NCBI RefSeq assembly: GCF_017163705.1
Contig: NZ_JAFIWB010000020.1
Coordinates: 38,946 to 102,945, forward strand
From: Xanthomonas bonasiae
GTDB lineage: Bacteria; Pseudomonadota; Gammaproteobacteria; Xanthomonadales; Xanthomonadaceae
Direction: 5' to 3'
DNA length: 64,000 nt
Under the pieces are notes generated by a model. It worked only from the letters and a program-made list of their open reading frames with translations. It was not told where the DNA came from and searched no databases. Below, one piece after another: positions 17,941 through 29,627 of the stretch (the stretch's first letter is position 1; each line of letters begins with the position of its first letter). A program made the translations under genes and the position numbers.

Positions 17941-19716
17941 ATGCCCGACCAAAGAATTGTTCGACTAGTCAGTACTGAGGGAAAGAACCGCACCCTTGAG
18001 CTGGAAGACGGAAGCGTCGTGGTGCGTTCCGAAGGATCGGTTTCGTGGCGCAACAACAACCCAGGCAATTTGAAATTCGAATTCGCCGGCAGTGCCGACA
18101 AGACCGTTACCAACACCAGAACCCGTGAAGATGCACTGGCGGCAGCCCAGCACCGCTTCCAGGGCGTCGTCGATCTGGATCAATGGGGTAACGCAGTCTT
18201 CGAGAGCTACGAAGCGGGCCGTGCCGCCAAGATCCAGCTCCTCGAAAACAGACATGCCAACCATACGGTCGAACAGCTGCTTCCCAGCTATTCGCGTGCC
18301 GACTACAGCGGGCAGACCAATCACTCGGCGCAGGCGGCCGCCATCTTCGCCGAGGGGCATCGGCAAGGAGTGGATCTGCGCAGCAAGACCGTAGCTCAGA
18401 TGACCCAAGCCGAGCGCGCCGCGCTGGCAGACGGGATTCGACGTTTCGAGGGCTGGCAAGCAGGCGACACCCAGACGATAAGGGCTCCCACATCGGCACA
18501 GGCAACGCCGGCGGCCGGACAGCAAGCCGCGTCACTCGACCATCCTGGCAGCGCTGCAATCTATAGCGAGGCGCGCCGGCACTTCTTCGACGAGGGCCGC
18601 CACTACGAATATGGGCGTCCGGATGCGCCGCGCCCAGGACGCGACGCCAGTCGACTGGAGCGCGACCTCGACGGTGACGGTCGCCTCGGCGTGGACTGCT
18701 CGGCCTTCGTCTGGCGTGGCCTGAAGAATGCCGGCTACGACGTACCTGGCAATACCGCGGACGGGTTCACTACATCGACTCTCTTCAACGGCTCTCGCAC
18801 CACCGCTTACGCCCGCGAACATTTCGACGTGACGTCCGCGTCCGATGCTCGCCGTCCCGGAGGAAACCTGCAGCAAGGCGACATCCTCATGTTCTCCGGA
18901 GCCGGAGGACAGCATGTCGGAATCTTCAAGGGGTACGACGCCCAGGGGCGAATCCAGTTCATCGGTTCGCAAAGCTCGAGCGGCCCGGACGAAGTGACGA
19001 TCAAACCGGGCGGCTATTGGGACGGGGGCACAATGAATATTGTCGGGTCGCTACGTGCGAAACCGGAATTCCAGGTGCGTGCGCCACAGCATGGTGGAGA
19101 TGCTCTACCAACCCGCACAGAGTCCACCGCACAGCACACCAACCTCCTGCTCCACGGCGACCGCGGCGAAGGCGTCCGCACGCTGCAACAGCAACTCAAC
19201 CAGCTTGGCGTGCGCGATGCGCACGGGAAGCCGCTGACCGAAGACGGTCGCTTCGGCGACAACACGCGCGATGCGGTACGCACCTACCAGCAGACGCATG
19301 GGTTGCTGGTCGACGGCAAGGCCGGGACGCAGACGCTGGGCAGCCTGCGCGAACAACTGCGTGCTCCGCAGGAGCAGGCACAGGCGCCACAGCGCCAGAC
19401 GCCTGCCGAGGCCGATCCACTGGTCAAGGCGGTGCGCGAGCGCATGCCGGAAGGCACCACGCCCGAGGTCGCCGCCAATGTGGCGCTGCAGGCCAAGCAG
19501 AGCGGCATCGACAGCGCCGACAAACTGCGCAGCATCACCGTACAGGACGACAAGGCCTACGTGCTCGGCACCACGCCCGGTTTCCGCGCGGTGGTGGACC
19601 TGCAACAGCCTGCGCCGCCGCTGGAGCAGACCAATGCGCGGTTGCTGGCCAGCCATGCGGCGCAACAGCAGAACGTGCAGGAAGAGCAGCAACGGATCGT
19701 GCAGGGCGGGCGCTGA
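17941..19716 (+). CDS. Predicted T4SS antibacterial effector: NlpC/P60-like, PG-binding and XVIPCD domains
   Basis: A 591-residue modular protein without a signal peptide. Residues 1-180 form a domain with WRNNNPGNLKFEF near 36-48, a motif seen in phage-type cell-wall proteins. Residues 200-385 resemble an NlpC/P60-type amidase/endopeptidase, with likely nucleophile Cys253 in VDCSAFVW and His325 in GQHVGIF. Residues 400-465 are a peptidoglycan-binding repeat (GEGVRTLQQQLNQLG... DGRFGDNTRDAVRTYQ). Residues 493-591 match the Xanthomonas VirD4-recognised C-terminal domain: IDSADKLRSITVQDDK, LGTTPGFRAVVDL, QPAPPLEQTNARLLA, then a Gln-rich tail. The likely role is delivery into rival bacteria and peptidoglycan cleavage. 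The activity is inferred. Confidence 0.85.
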   Translation: MPDQRIVRLVSTEGKNRTLELEDGSVVVRSEGSVSWRNNNPGNLKFEFAGSADKTVTNTRTREDALAAAQHRFQGVVDLDQWGNAVFESYEAGRAAKIQLLENRHANHTVEQLLPSYSRADYSGQTNHSAQAAAIFAEGHRQGVDLRSKTVAQMTQAERAALADGIRRFEGWQAGDTQTIRAPTSAQATPAAGQQAASLDHPGSAAIYSEARRHFFDEGRHYEYGRPDAPRPGRDASRLERDLDGDGRLGVDCSAFVWRGLKNAGYDVPGNTADGFTTSTLFNGSRTTAYAREHFDVTSASDARRPGGNLQQGDILMFSGAGGQHVGIFKGYDAQGRIQFIGSQSSSGPDEVTIKPGGYWDGGTMNIVGSLRAKPEFQVRAPQHGGDALPTRTESTAQHTNLLLHGDRGEGVRTLQQQLNQLGVRDAHGKPLTEDGRFGDNTRDAVRTYQQTHGLLVDGKAGTQTLGSLREQLRAPQEQAQAPQRQTPAEADPLVKAVRERMPEGTTPEVAANVALQAKQSGIDSADKLRSITVQDDKAYVLGTTPGFRAVVDLQQPAPPLEQTNARLLASHAAQQQNVQEEQQRIVQGGR

Positions 19717-19820
19717 CGCCTGTCGCTTCCGCGCTGCCGGCGCTCGCGTGCGACAGCACGCACGCCGGCAGCGTGCAGGTACTCGGCGTGACGGGCGGCG
19801 CGTCCGCCGCGCCGCGCGCT

Positions 19821-21077
19821 TCAACCTGCCGCAGTGCCCTGCAGGGCCGGCTCGCGCGGCATGCTCCGTTGCAGGCCGCGTAGCAGGACCCAGGCCACCA
19901 GGGACACGGCGACGACCACGTAGCCCACCACCGGGAAGTGCTGCAGCTTGCCGTCGGCCCCCATGGTGACGATGTGCCCGGCGATCAGCGATGCCAGGCC
20001 GCCGGACAGCTGCTGCACGGAGGCACCGATCGCGTTGAACGCCCCGCGCTGCTGCAGCGCCGGTACCGAGGCGGCCAGTGCCTGGTACGGAATCATGCGC
20101 GAGAAGATCGCGGCGAACAGCAGCACATTGACCACGATCAGCACCGGCAGCGAGACCCGGCCAAGATGGGTGTAGATCAGCACCATGAGGATGCTGAGCG
20201 CGGTGCCGAAGGTGAACACACGCAAGGTGCCGAAGCTGTCGGTCGCCCTGCCAATCAACGGGCCGAACACGATGGCGCAGACCCCGGTGATCAGATAGAT
20301 GGTGGGCAGGCTGTGCAGGTCGATGCCGAGATTGCCGACGATGTACGCACTGCCGAACGGCATCAGCATGAAGCCGCCGGTGCTCAGCAGCGCGGTCGTC
20401 GCGAACGCCAATTGGTAGCGCGGCACGGCGAGGGTGCGCAGCAGATGCCGCCATGCGCCGTGTTCGCGCGGCGCCTGCAGATGTCCGGCGACCGGTTGCA
20501 GCTTCCACGCCACGACCAGGCCGGCGGCCAGGCCGAGCGCGGCCATCGCCAGGAATGGCGCATGCCAGTCCCAGCGGTTGGACAGGTACAGGCCGATCGG
20601 AATCCCCAGCACCTGGCTGGCGGCGAACGCGGTCTGGATCAATCCCATCACCCGGCCACGCAGCTGCGCGGGGAACAGGTCGGTGGCGATGGCCAGCACC
20701 ACCGAGCCGATCACGCCGCCGAACAGCCCGGTGACGATGCGCGCCAGCAACAGGCTGTGGAAGCTCTGCGCCAAGCCGCACCACGCGGTGCCGACCACGA
20801 AACCGGTGTAGAAGAACAGCAGGATCTTCTTGCGATCGAACCTGTCGGCAAAGCCTGCCGTCAGCAAGCCCGACGCCGCGGCGCTGAACGCGTACGCGGA
20901 CACGACCAGGCCGAATTGGGTCGGGCCGATGCGCAGCGCGGGCATGATGGTGGCGCCCAGCGGCGACATCAGCATGAAATCGAGGATGACCGCGAACTGC
21001 AGGAACGCCAGCATGCCCGCCACCACTTTCTGGTAGGCGGTGAAGCCGGATGGGACGACGGCGGCGTCGGCGCTCAT
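19821..21077 (-). CDS. MFS transporter
   Basis: A 418-residue permease with about 12 membrane helices. It carries the MFS loop 2-3 motif as GFADRFDRKKILLF (about residues 65-78) and a second-half equivalent GRATDSFGTLRVFTF. The sequence resembles drug/arabinose-type efflux permeases of the DHA1 group; the substrate is unknown. It is the last gene of a four-gene operon and overlaps the ferredoxin gene by an ATGA. The start at 21077 is supported by this junction. Confidence 0.88.
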   Translation of the reverse strand: MSADAAVVPSGFTAYQKVVAGMLAFLQFAVILDFMLMSPLGATIMPALRIGPTQFGLVVSAYAFSAAASGLLTAGFADRFDRKKILLFFYTGFVVGTAWCGLAQSFHSLLLARIVTGLFGGVIGSVVLAIATDLFPAQLRGRVMGLIQTAFAASQVLGIPIGLYLSNRWDWHAPFLAMAALGLAAGLVVAWKLQPVAGHLQAPREHGAWRHLLRTLAVPRYQLAFATTALLSTGGFMLMPFGSAYIVGNLGIDLHSLPTIYLITGVCAIVFGPLIGRATDSFGTLRVFTFGTALSILMVLIYTHLGRVSLPVLIVVNVLLFAAIFSRMIPYQALAASVPALQQRGAFNAIGASVQQLSGGLASLIAGHIVTMGADGKLQHFPVVGYVVVAVSLVAWVLLRGLQRSMPREPALQGTAAG

Positions 21078-21385
21078 GGCTGCGGCATCCGGCGGCGCAG
21101 GCTGATGGCATGTTCCGGGCACGCAGCGACGCACAGGCCGCAGCCGAGGCAGGCGTCGGCCTTGGGCGTATACGCCACGCGCATGCCATGCACGCGCAGC
21201 TTGAGCCGGGGCCGCCATCCAAGCTCCGCATAGTCGGCCGCATCGATGCGCCGCAGTTCGAATACCTGCTCCGGGCACACCTCCACGCAATCGCCCTTGC
21301 CCTCGCAGCGCGCCAGTTCGACGATCGGCGCCACCGTCCCGGGCGGCTGCCTGCAGACGGTCAGCGCACTATCAAGAGGCGTCAT
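21074..21385 (-). CDS. 2[4Fe-4S]-type ferredoxin
   Basis: A 103-residue cytoplasmic iron-sulfur protein with two cluster motifs. The first, CEGKGDCVEVCP (about residues 27-38), has one unusual four-residue spacing; the second, CLGCGLCVAACP (about 78-89), is canonical. The 40-residue insertion between motifs is longer than in small clostridial ferredoxins. It probably passes electrons to an unidentified partner. ATGA overlaps on both sides tie it to the membrane protein upstream and the MFS gene downstream. Confidence 0.87.
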   Translation of the reverse strand: MTPLDSALTVCRQPPGTVAPIVELARCEGKGDCVEVCPEQVFELRRIDAADYAELGWRPRLKLRVHGMRVAYTPKADACLGCGLCVAACPEHAISLRRRMPQP

Positions 21386-21690
21386 TGGCGTTCGCCCCGG
21401 TGCCGGCGGCGGTGCATGGCGTGCCTGAACTGCTCGCGCTCTTCCGGCGTCATCGCCTGCCATTTCTCCCAGTGGCGGTGTCTGTGCCAGCCACCGTGCC
21501 CGCGGAATCCGCCGAACAGGATGCGGCTGAGCACCAGCAATTCCACCGCATGCGGGTAGTCGATCGGGCGGGCACCGCTCAACGCCACCGGCAGCACCGC
21601 ATTCCACAACTGCATGACCACCACGCCGAGGACGGCGACCGCCGCCAGCACGAACACCGCCTTGCCCAGATATCTCGCTTTGAATGCCAT
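21382..21690 (-). CDS. His-rich small membrane protein next to the ECF sigma gene
   Basis: A 102-residue protein with one or two membrane helices (AVFVLAAVAVLGVVVMQLW at about 11-29, and VELLVLSRILFGGF near 49-62). The C-terminal tail is basic and histidine-rich: GHGGWHRHRHWEKWQ, then MTPEEREQFRHAMHRRRHRG. The tail could bind metal. It lies 13 bases after the sigma factor gene, the usual place for an anti-sigma factor, although the fold is not a known anti-sigma domain. A regulatory role is inferred from position. Confidence 0.75.
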   Translation of the reverse strand: MAFKARYLGKAVFVLAAVAVLGVVVMQLWNAVLPVALSGARPIDYPHAVELLVLSRILFGGFRGHGGWHRHRHWEKWQAMTPEEREQFRHAMHRRRHRGERQ

Positions 21691-21703
21691 CTCGTTCACT
21701 CCT

Positions 21704-22282
21704 TCAGGATTCGAGTTCGTCGTAAGCCGTTTGCAGGCGCGCGCGCAGGTACAGCACGGCGTAGCGCTTGCGTGCCAGCAAGGTGTTGATCGCGATGCCG
21801 CTGTCGGCGGCCATCTGCTTGAAACTGCGGCCCTCGAATTCGTGGGCCACGAACACCTCGCTCTGGCTCTGCGGCAGCTCGTCGAGCGCCTGCTGCAAGG
21901 CCAACAGCAGACGCGCGCGTGCATACGCCGCGTCCGGTCCGCCGCCGGGCGCCGGCAGCGCCAGATCCAGGCGCAGCGTGTCGTCGTCGACGTCCTCGCC
22001 GGCGTCGTCGCGGTACTCCTGCAGCGGCTGCGCGTTGCGTTTGCGGAAGCGGTCGATGATGCGGTTGCGCGCGACCTGGAACAGCCAGGCGCTGGCCTGC
22101 TCGATCGGCGCGGGGAGCCGGTAGGCCTGCACGAACTCGGACAGCACGTCCTGCAGGATGTCCTCGGCCTCGGCGCGGTCGAGCACGCGGCGGCGGATGA
22201 AGTTGCCGAGCCGCGAGCGCTCGCGCAGGACCGTCGCGGCGATGGCGCGGTCGGTCTCGGGCGCTGGGTTCGTTGGGCTCAT
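21704..22282 (-). CDS. ECF-type RNA polymerase sigma factor
   Basis: A 192-residue sigma-70 family member. Region 2 covers about residues 20-85 (LGNFIRRRVLDRAEAEDILQDV... ASAWLFQVARNRIIDRFRKR). Region 4 covers about 130-185 (ALDELPQSQSEVFVAHEFEGRSFKQMA, then a helix-turn-helix reading SGIAINTLLARKRYAVL). It heads a minus-strand operon with the His-rich membrane protein, ferredoxin and MFS permease. It probably directs its own operon in response to an unknown envelope or metal signal. Confidence 0.92.
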   Translation of the reverse strand: MSPTNPAPETDRAIAATVLRERSRLGNFIRRRVLDRAEAEDILQDVLSEFVQAYRLPAPIEQASAWLFQVARNRIIDRFRKRNAQPLQEYRDDAGEDVDDDTLRLDLALPAPGGGPDAAYARARLLLALQQALDELPQSQSEVFVAHEFEGRSFKQMAADSGIAINTLLARKRYAVLYLRARLQTAYDELES

Positions 22283-22477
22283 GGTGTTGCAGACGTGGCA
22301 GCGCGGCCGATATTGTGGCCGGCGCCGGTTTTTTTCGCGCGTGCCGCAAGCCGTCGCAAAACGGACCCGGCCGCAGGCGCCGGCGCCCGCTGCGAGAGGT
22401 GCGCCGGCTTGTGCCGCCCGCTGTCTCCGCGTCGCTGCCTGGATGGCGCTATGCTGGCCCGATTCCTGGGAGGGACG

Positions 22478-22960
22478 ATGGATACCACCGCCTACGCGCG
22501 CCCGATCGACCGCTATTTCGCCAGCTATTCCGACGATCACCGCAATGTCGCCAACCAGCGCATCCATGTGCTGGCGGTGCCGGCGATCCTGTGGTCGGTG
22601 GTGGCGCTGCTGTGGTGCATCCCGGTCGGCGGCAGCTGGTTCCAGAGCGGGCTGTGGGCGGCACTGGGCATGTTCGCGGCGTGGATGTTCTACAACCGGC
22701 TGTCGCGGCCGCTGGGCTACGGCATGCTGGCCACCTTCTTCTTCTGCGGCTGCCTGTGCCGGCTGCTGGAGGCGCGCCTGGGCCTGCACGGCCTGCTGTG
22801 GCTGGCCATCGGCGTGTTCGTGGTGGCCTGGATCGCGCAGTTCGTCGGGCACAAGCTGGAAGGCCACAAGCCCAGCTTCCTCACCGACCTGGTGTATCTG
22901 CTGATCGGGCCGGCCTGGGTGCTGGCCAAGCTCTATCGGCGCATGGACTGGCGCTACTGA
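22478..22960 (+). CDS. Mpo1/DUF962-like membrane protein
   Basis: A 160-residue inner-membrane protein with about four helices. The N terminus reads PIDRYFASYSDDHRNVANQRIHVLAVPAI, and a second histidine motif WIAQFVGHKLEGHKPSF lies near residue 128. These are the conserved iron-binding histidines of the DUF962/Mpo1 family; the yeast member is a dioxygenase in 2-hydroxy fatty-acid oxidation. The ATG at 22478 follows GGGAGGGACG, a strong ribosome binding site. A role in fatty-acid alpha-oxidation is possible but unproven in bacteria. Confidence 0.87.
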   Translation: MDTTAYARPIDRYFASYSDDHRNVANQRIHVLAVPAILWSVVALLWCIPVGGSWFQSGLWAALGMFAAWMFYNRLSRPLGYGMLATFFFCGCLCRLLEARLGLHGLLWLAIGVFVVAWIAQFVGHKLEGHKPSFLTDLVYLLIGPAWVLAKLYRRMDWRY

Positions 22961-22964
22961 ACCT

Positions 22965-22988
22965 GGCGCCGGGCCTGCTGCCCGCGCC
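22965..22988. terminator. Hairpin between convergent genes
   Basis: GGCG-c-CGGGC pairs with GCCCG-CGCC across a short loop, filling the whole 28-base space between the DUF962 stop and the epimerase stop. There is no T tract. It can form on either strand's transcript. Confidence 0.4.
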
Positions 22989-23912
22989 TCAGCGCGGCAC
23001 GCCCAGCATCGCCGCATCCGGCGCGAAGGCGCGCGGCGCGTAGCCGAAATCGCGCTGCGCCGGCGCCAGATCGAACACCAGGTCCTCGCCCATGCGCTGC
23101 AGCGCGGCGCGGTTCATGCTGCGCAGGCGGCCGCCGGCATGGGCGATGCCCAGGGCCAGCGCGAACAGCGCATGCGGCAGCGACAGCAGCCGCGCCGGCG
23201 GCTGCAATGCGGCCAGCACGCGCCGCACCATCTCGCGGTAGCTGAGCACTTCGCCGCCGCCCAGCGCATAGCTGCGGCCATGCGTGGCCGGATGCGCCAG
23301 CACCGCCAGCGCCGCATCGGCCAGGTCCTGCACGTGCACCGGCTGGCGCAGGCCGCGCGCGCTGCGCGGCAGCACGAACCAGCCGCTGCGTCGCGCCAGC
23401 GTGGCGATCGCGCTCAGCGTGCGGTCGCGGCCGGCGCCGTAGACGAGCGTCGGACGCAACACGGTCACCGCGGCGCCGCGTTCGGCGGCGGCGGCGAACA
23501 GGGCCGCCTCGGCCTCGCGCAGGCGCCGGGCGACGTCGCGTTCGGCGGCGTCCAGCGAATCGCGCTTGACCTCCAGGCTGGTGGAACCGAACGCGACCAC
23601 GCGCGTCGCCCGCAACGGCGTGCGCCGGTACCAGTCGGCGAACGCATCCAGCGGGCCGCAGCTGAAGATCGCCTCGGCCTGCACCGGTGGCGCCTGCAGC
23701 TGGCTCAACTCGCCCGGATGCCAGTGCAGGCCGTCGCGCGGCGTTTGCGGCGTGCGCGAGAACGCATGCACCTGCCAGCCGGCCGCCAGCAACCCGTGCA
23801 CCAGACGCTCGCCGATCTGGCCGCTGCCGCCGAACAGCAGCGCCACGCGCGCTTGGGCCGTGGGCGTAAGCGTCGGGGAGGCGGCAGCGGTCGCAGGGGG
23901 CGCATCGGTCAT
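22989..23912 (-). CDS. NAD(P)-dependent epimerase-like protein
   Basis: A 307-residue protein of the extended short-chain dehydrogenase fold. The dinucleotide-binding loop reads ALLFGGSGQIGERLVHGLL (about residues 24-42). Later segments are VVAFGSTSLEVKRD, VTVLRPTLVYGAGRDRTL (about 145-162) and LRQPVHVQDLADAALAVL (about 187-204). The usual YxxxK pair is not clear, so it may bind a nucleotide without classical dehydrogenase chemistry. The start at 23912 removes an unsupported 17-residue extension. Confidence 0.8.
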   Translation of the reverse strand: MTDAPPATAAASPTLTPTAQARVALLFGGSGQIGERLVHGLLAAGWQVHAFSRTPQTPRDGLHWHPGELSQLQAPPVQAEAIFSCGPLDAFADWYRRTPLRATRVVAFGSTSLEVKRDSLDAAERDVARRLREAEAALFAAAAERGAAVTVLRPTLVYGAGRDRTLSAIATLARRSGWFVLPRSARGLRQPVHVQDLADAALAVLAHPATHGRSYALGGGEVLSYREMVRRVLAALQPPARLLSLPHALFALALGIAHAGGRLRSMNRAALQRMGEDLVFDLAPAQRDFGYAPRAFAPDAAMLGVPR

Positions 23913-24097
23913 CGCACAAGCATAGCGAGCGCGCGCCGCCGCGCCCAATCCCGTGACCGCCACGCGCTCGCAAGCGCATCACCTGGCCTGCGCTATCGTG
24001 GCGCGATGACCTTGCATGCGCCGACCACCATCGCAGGCCAGCGCCGCGGAGTGCCTGTTACACTCGGGCTCCTGCTCGCGAATCTCGTATTCCCTGC

Positions 24098-26928
<2,831 letters not shown>

Positions 26929-26929
<1 letters not shown>

Positions 26930-27288
26930 TGGAACTGGCATTGGCGAGCGCGATCGGCGTACTGACCGCCGTCGGCGTGTACCTGCTGCTGCGCGCGCGC
27001 AGCTTCGACGTGATCCTGGGCATGACCGTGCTGTCCTACGCCACCAACCTGCTGATCTTCGCCGGCGGGCGGCTGGTGCAGGGCAAGGCGCCGGTGCTGC
27101 GCGACGGCGTCGCGCCGACCCTGGCCGACTACACCGACCCGCTGCCGCAGGCGCTGGTGCTGACCGCGATCGTGATCGCCTTCGCGATGACCGCGGTCAG
27201 CATCGTGCTGGCGATGCGCAGCCGCGGCGACAACCGCAGCGACCACGTCGATGCGCGCGTCGATCCCGACGGCGGCAGCGCGCTATGA
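26929..27288 (+). CDS. mrpC: Mrp antiporter subunit C
   Basis: A 119-residue, three-helix membrane protein related to NuoK. It has the typical GVYLLLRARSFDVILGMTVLSYATNLLIF segment and PLPQALVLTAIVIAFAMTAVSI. Its ATG shares one base with the mrpA stop (TGATG). A short acidic C-terminal tail follows the last helix. Confidence 0.93.
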
Positions 27289-28844
27289 ACCACCTGCTCA
27301 TCCTGCCGATCCTGATCCCGCTGCTCGGCGCCGCCCTGTCGCTGTTCGTCGAGCACCGCCGCTACGGGCGCCACGTGCGCCGCGCGGTGGCCTGGACCGC
27401 GATGGCGGCGCTGGCGGCGGCGGTGATCGCGCTGTTCGTGCGCGCCGGCGACGGCCAGGTGCAGGTCTACCTGCTCGGCGACTGGCCGTCGCGGCTGGGC
27501 ATCGCGCTGATGGCCGACCGCCTGTCGGCGTGGATGCTGCTGACCACCACCCTGCTCGCCGCGGCCTGCCTGCTGCACGCCTGCGCCGGCTGGGACCGGC
27601 GCGCGCCGCACTTCCATGCGCTGTTCCAGTTCCAGCTGGTCGGGCTCAACGGCGCGTTCCTGACCGGCGACGTGTTCAACCTGTTCGTGTTCTTCGAGGT
27701 GATGCTGATCGCCTCCTACGGCCTGCTGCTCAGCGGCGGGCGCGGCCTGCGCCTGCGCGTGGGCTTCCACTACGTGGTGTTCAACGTCACCTCCTCCACC
27801 CTGTTCCTGATCGCGCTGGGCCTGCTGTACGCGCTGCTCGGCTCGTTGAACATGGCCGAGCTGTCGCAGCGCATCGCGCAGGCGCCGCCGGAGAACCTGC
27901 GCCTGATCAAGGCCACCTTCGGCCTGTTGCTGCTGGTGTTCTGCGCCAAAGCCGCGCTGCTGCCGCTGTACCTGTGGCTGCCGGAAACCTATGCGCGCGC
28001 GCCGGCGCCGGTGGCGGCGCTGTTCGTGGTGATGACCAAGGTCGGGCTGTACGCGGTGCTGCGGGTCAGCACGCTGATCCTGGGCAACCAGGCGCAGGCA
28101 CTGGACGGCTACGGCCGCGCATGGCTGCTGTGGCTGGGTATCGGCACGCTGCTGCTGGCCGCGCTCGGGGTGCTGGCCGCGGTGCGCCTGCGGGTGCTGG
28201 TCGGCTACCTGGTGATCGTGTCGGCGGCGACGCTGTTCATCGCCTTCGCGCTGGATGCGCCGGGCACGCTCGGCGCCGGCCTGTACTACCTGGCGCACAG
28301 CAGCTTCGTGGCCGCGGCGTTGTTCCTGATCGCGGACCTGATCCGCCGCCGCCGCGGCGACGCCAGCGACCGCAAGGAAGTGATCGCGCCGCTGCCGGGC
28401 AAGACCGTGCCCGGCGTGCTGTTCCTGATCGCCGCGGTGTCGGTGGCGGGGCTGCCGCCGCTGTCCGGGTTCCTGGCCAAGGTCGCGATCCTCAGCGCCA
28501 CGCCGGCGGGCAATGCCGGCCCGGTATGGGCCGCGGTGCTGCTCAGCAGCCTGATGGTGATCATGGGCCTGACCCGTGCCGGCGTGCGCCTGTTCTGGCG
28601 CGTGCCGGGCGACCAGCACCTCGACGACGACGGCATCGAACAACCGCCGCCGCAGCCGCGCAAGGCGCGCGCACGGCCGCTGGAAACCGCGGCGACGCTG
28701 CTGCTGCTCGGTTACGGCGTGGCGATGACGGTCGCCGCCGGGCCGATGCTGCGCTATACCGAAGCCGCCGCCGCGCAGTTGCTGCGTCCGGCCGATTACG
28801 CCACCGAGCTGCGCGCGACCGCGCCAGCGCTGCGGGAGCCCTGA
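27285..28844 (+). CDS. mrpD: Mrp antiporter subunit D
   Basis: A 519-residue, about 14-helix proton-translocating subunit related to NuoM/NuoN. Characteristic stretches are DVFNLFVFFEVMLIASYGLLL (with the conserved membrane Glu), KAALLPLYLWLPETYARAPAPVAALFVVMTKVGLYAVLR, and YYLAHSSFVAAALFLIADL. Its ATG overlaps the mrpC stop (ATGA). A proline-rich cytoplasmic loop with DDDGIEQPPPQP lies near residue 450. Confidence 0.94.
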   Translation: MNHLLILPILIPLLGAALSLFVEHRRYGRHVRRAVAWTAMAALAAAVIALFVRAGDGQVQVYLLGDWPSRLGIALMADRLSAWMLLTTTLLAAACLLHACAGWDRRAPHFHALFQFQLVGLNGAFLTGDVFNLFVFFEVMLIASYGLLLSGGRGLRLRVGFHYVVFNVTSSTLFLIALGLLYALLGSLNMAELSQRIAQAPPENLRLIKATFGLLLLVFCAKAALLPLYLWLPETYARAPAPVAALFVVMTKVGLYAVLRVSTLILGNQAQALDGYGRAWLLWLGIGTLLLAALGVLAAVRLRVLVGYLVIVSAATLFIAFALDAPGTLGAGLYYLAHSSFVAAALFLIADLIRRRRGDASDRKEVIAPLPGKTVPGVLFLIAAVSVAGLPPLSGFLAKVAILSATPAGNAGPVWAAVLLSSLMVIMGLTRAGVRLFWRVPGDQHLDDDGIEQPPPQPRKARARPLETAATLLLLGYGVAMTVAAGPMLRYTEAAAAQLLRPADYATELRATAPALREP

Positions 28845-28845
28845 C

Positions 28846-29346
28846 ATGCGCCGTCCCTGGTTGCGCCGCCTGTTTCCATCCTGGCCGCTGAGCGTCACCG
28901 TCACCGTGTTCTGGCTGTTGATGAGCGACAGCTTCGGCCTGGGCCAGTTGCTGCTGGGCGCGGTGCTGGGCGTGGCGGTGCCGCTGTTCGCCGCGCGCCT
29001 GGACCGCGAGTTCGCGCGCATCGGCTCGCTGCGCTCGGTGCCGAAGATGCTGTGCGTGGTCGCCTGGGACATCGTGCGCTCCAACGTGGTGGTGGCGCTG
29101 CAGGTGCTGGGCCCGGAATCGCGGATCCACCCCGGCTTCATCTGGGTGCCGCTGGACATCGCCAACATCCACGGCATCGCCGCGCTGACCAGCATGATCA
29201 CGCTGACGCCGGGCACGGTGTCGGCGGCGCTGTCGGACGACCGCAAATACCTGTTGGTGCACGTGCTGCACCTGGACGACGCCGAGACCGTGATCCGGCA
29301 GATCAAGACGCGCTACGAAGCGCCCCTGATGGAGATCTTCCCATGA
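28846..29346 (+). CDS. mrpE: Mrp antiporter subunit E
   Basis: A 166-residue protein with N-terminal membrane helices and a cytoplasmic domain. It carries the family segments FIWVPLDI, GIAALTSMITLTPGTVSAALSDDRKYLLVHVL and IKTRYEAPLMEIF. It starts one base after the mrpD stop and overlaps mrpF by four bases. It is a structural subunit of the Mrp complex. Confidence 0.93.
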   Translation: MRRPWLRRLFPSWPLSVTVTVFWLLMSDSFGLGQLLLGAVLGVAVPLFAARLDREFARIGSLRSVPKMLCVVAWDIVRSNVVVALQVLGPESRIHPGFIWVPLDIANIHGIAALTSMITLTPGTVSAALSDDRKYLLVHVLHLDDAETVIRQIKTRYEAPLMEIFP

Positions 29347-29627
29347 CCGGCCACATGTTCATCGAGGGCACCATCGCCGTGTGCATGCACGTGGTCGCCT
29401 TGGCGATGCTGCTGGCGCTGTGGCGGCTGCTGCGCGGGCCGACCGTGCCCGACCGCATCCTGGCGCTGGATACGCTGTCGGTGACCGCGATCGCCGAGCT
29501 GATGCTGTTCGGCATGTACCTGGATTCGCCTGTGTACTTCGAAGCGGCATTGGTCATCGCCATGCTCGGCTTCGGCAGCACCGTGGTGCTGAGCAAGTAC
29601 GTGCTGCGCCGGGACATCGTCGAATGA
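29343..29627 (+). CDS. mrpF: Mrp antiporter subunit F
   Basis: A 94-residue, three-helix membrane protein with the MrpF signature LWRLLRGPTVPDRILALDTLSV and the late FGSTVVLSKYVLRRDIVE. The ATGA overlap with mrpE and the four-base overlap with mrpG set the start. Confidence 0.93.
   Translation: MTGHMFIEGTIAVCMHVVALAMLLALWRLLRGPTVPDRILALDTLSVTAIAELMLFGMYLDSPVYFEAALVIAMLGFGSTVVLSKYVLRRDIVE

Noticed and set aside
17941..19716. The 591-residue protein as a phage endolysin
   Set aside because: No phage genes surround it, and the C-terminal block fits a T4SS recognition domain instead.
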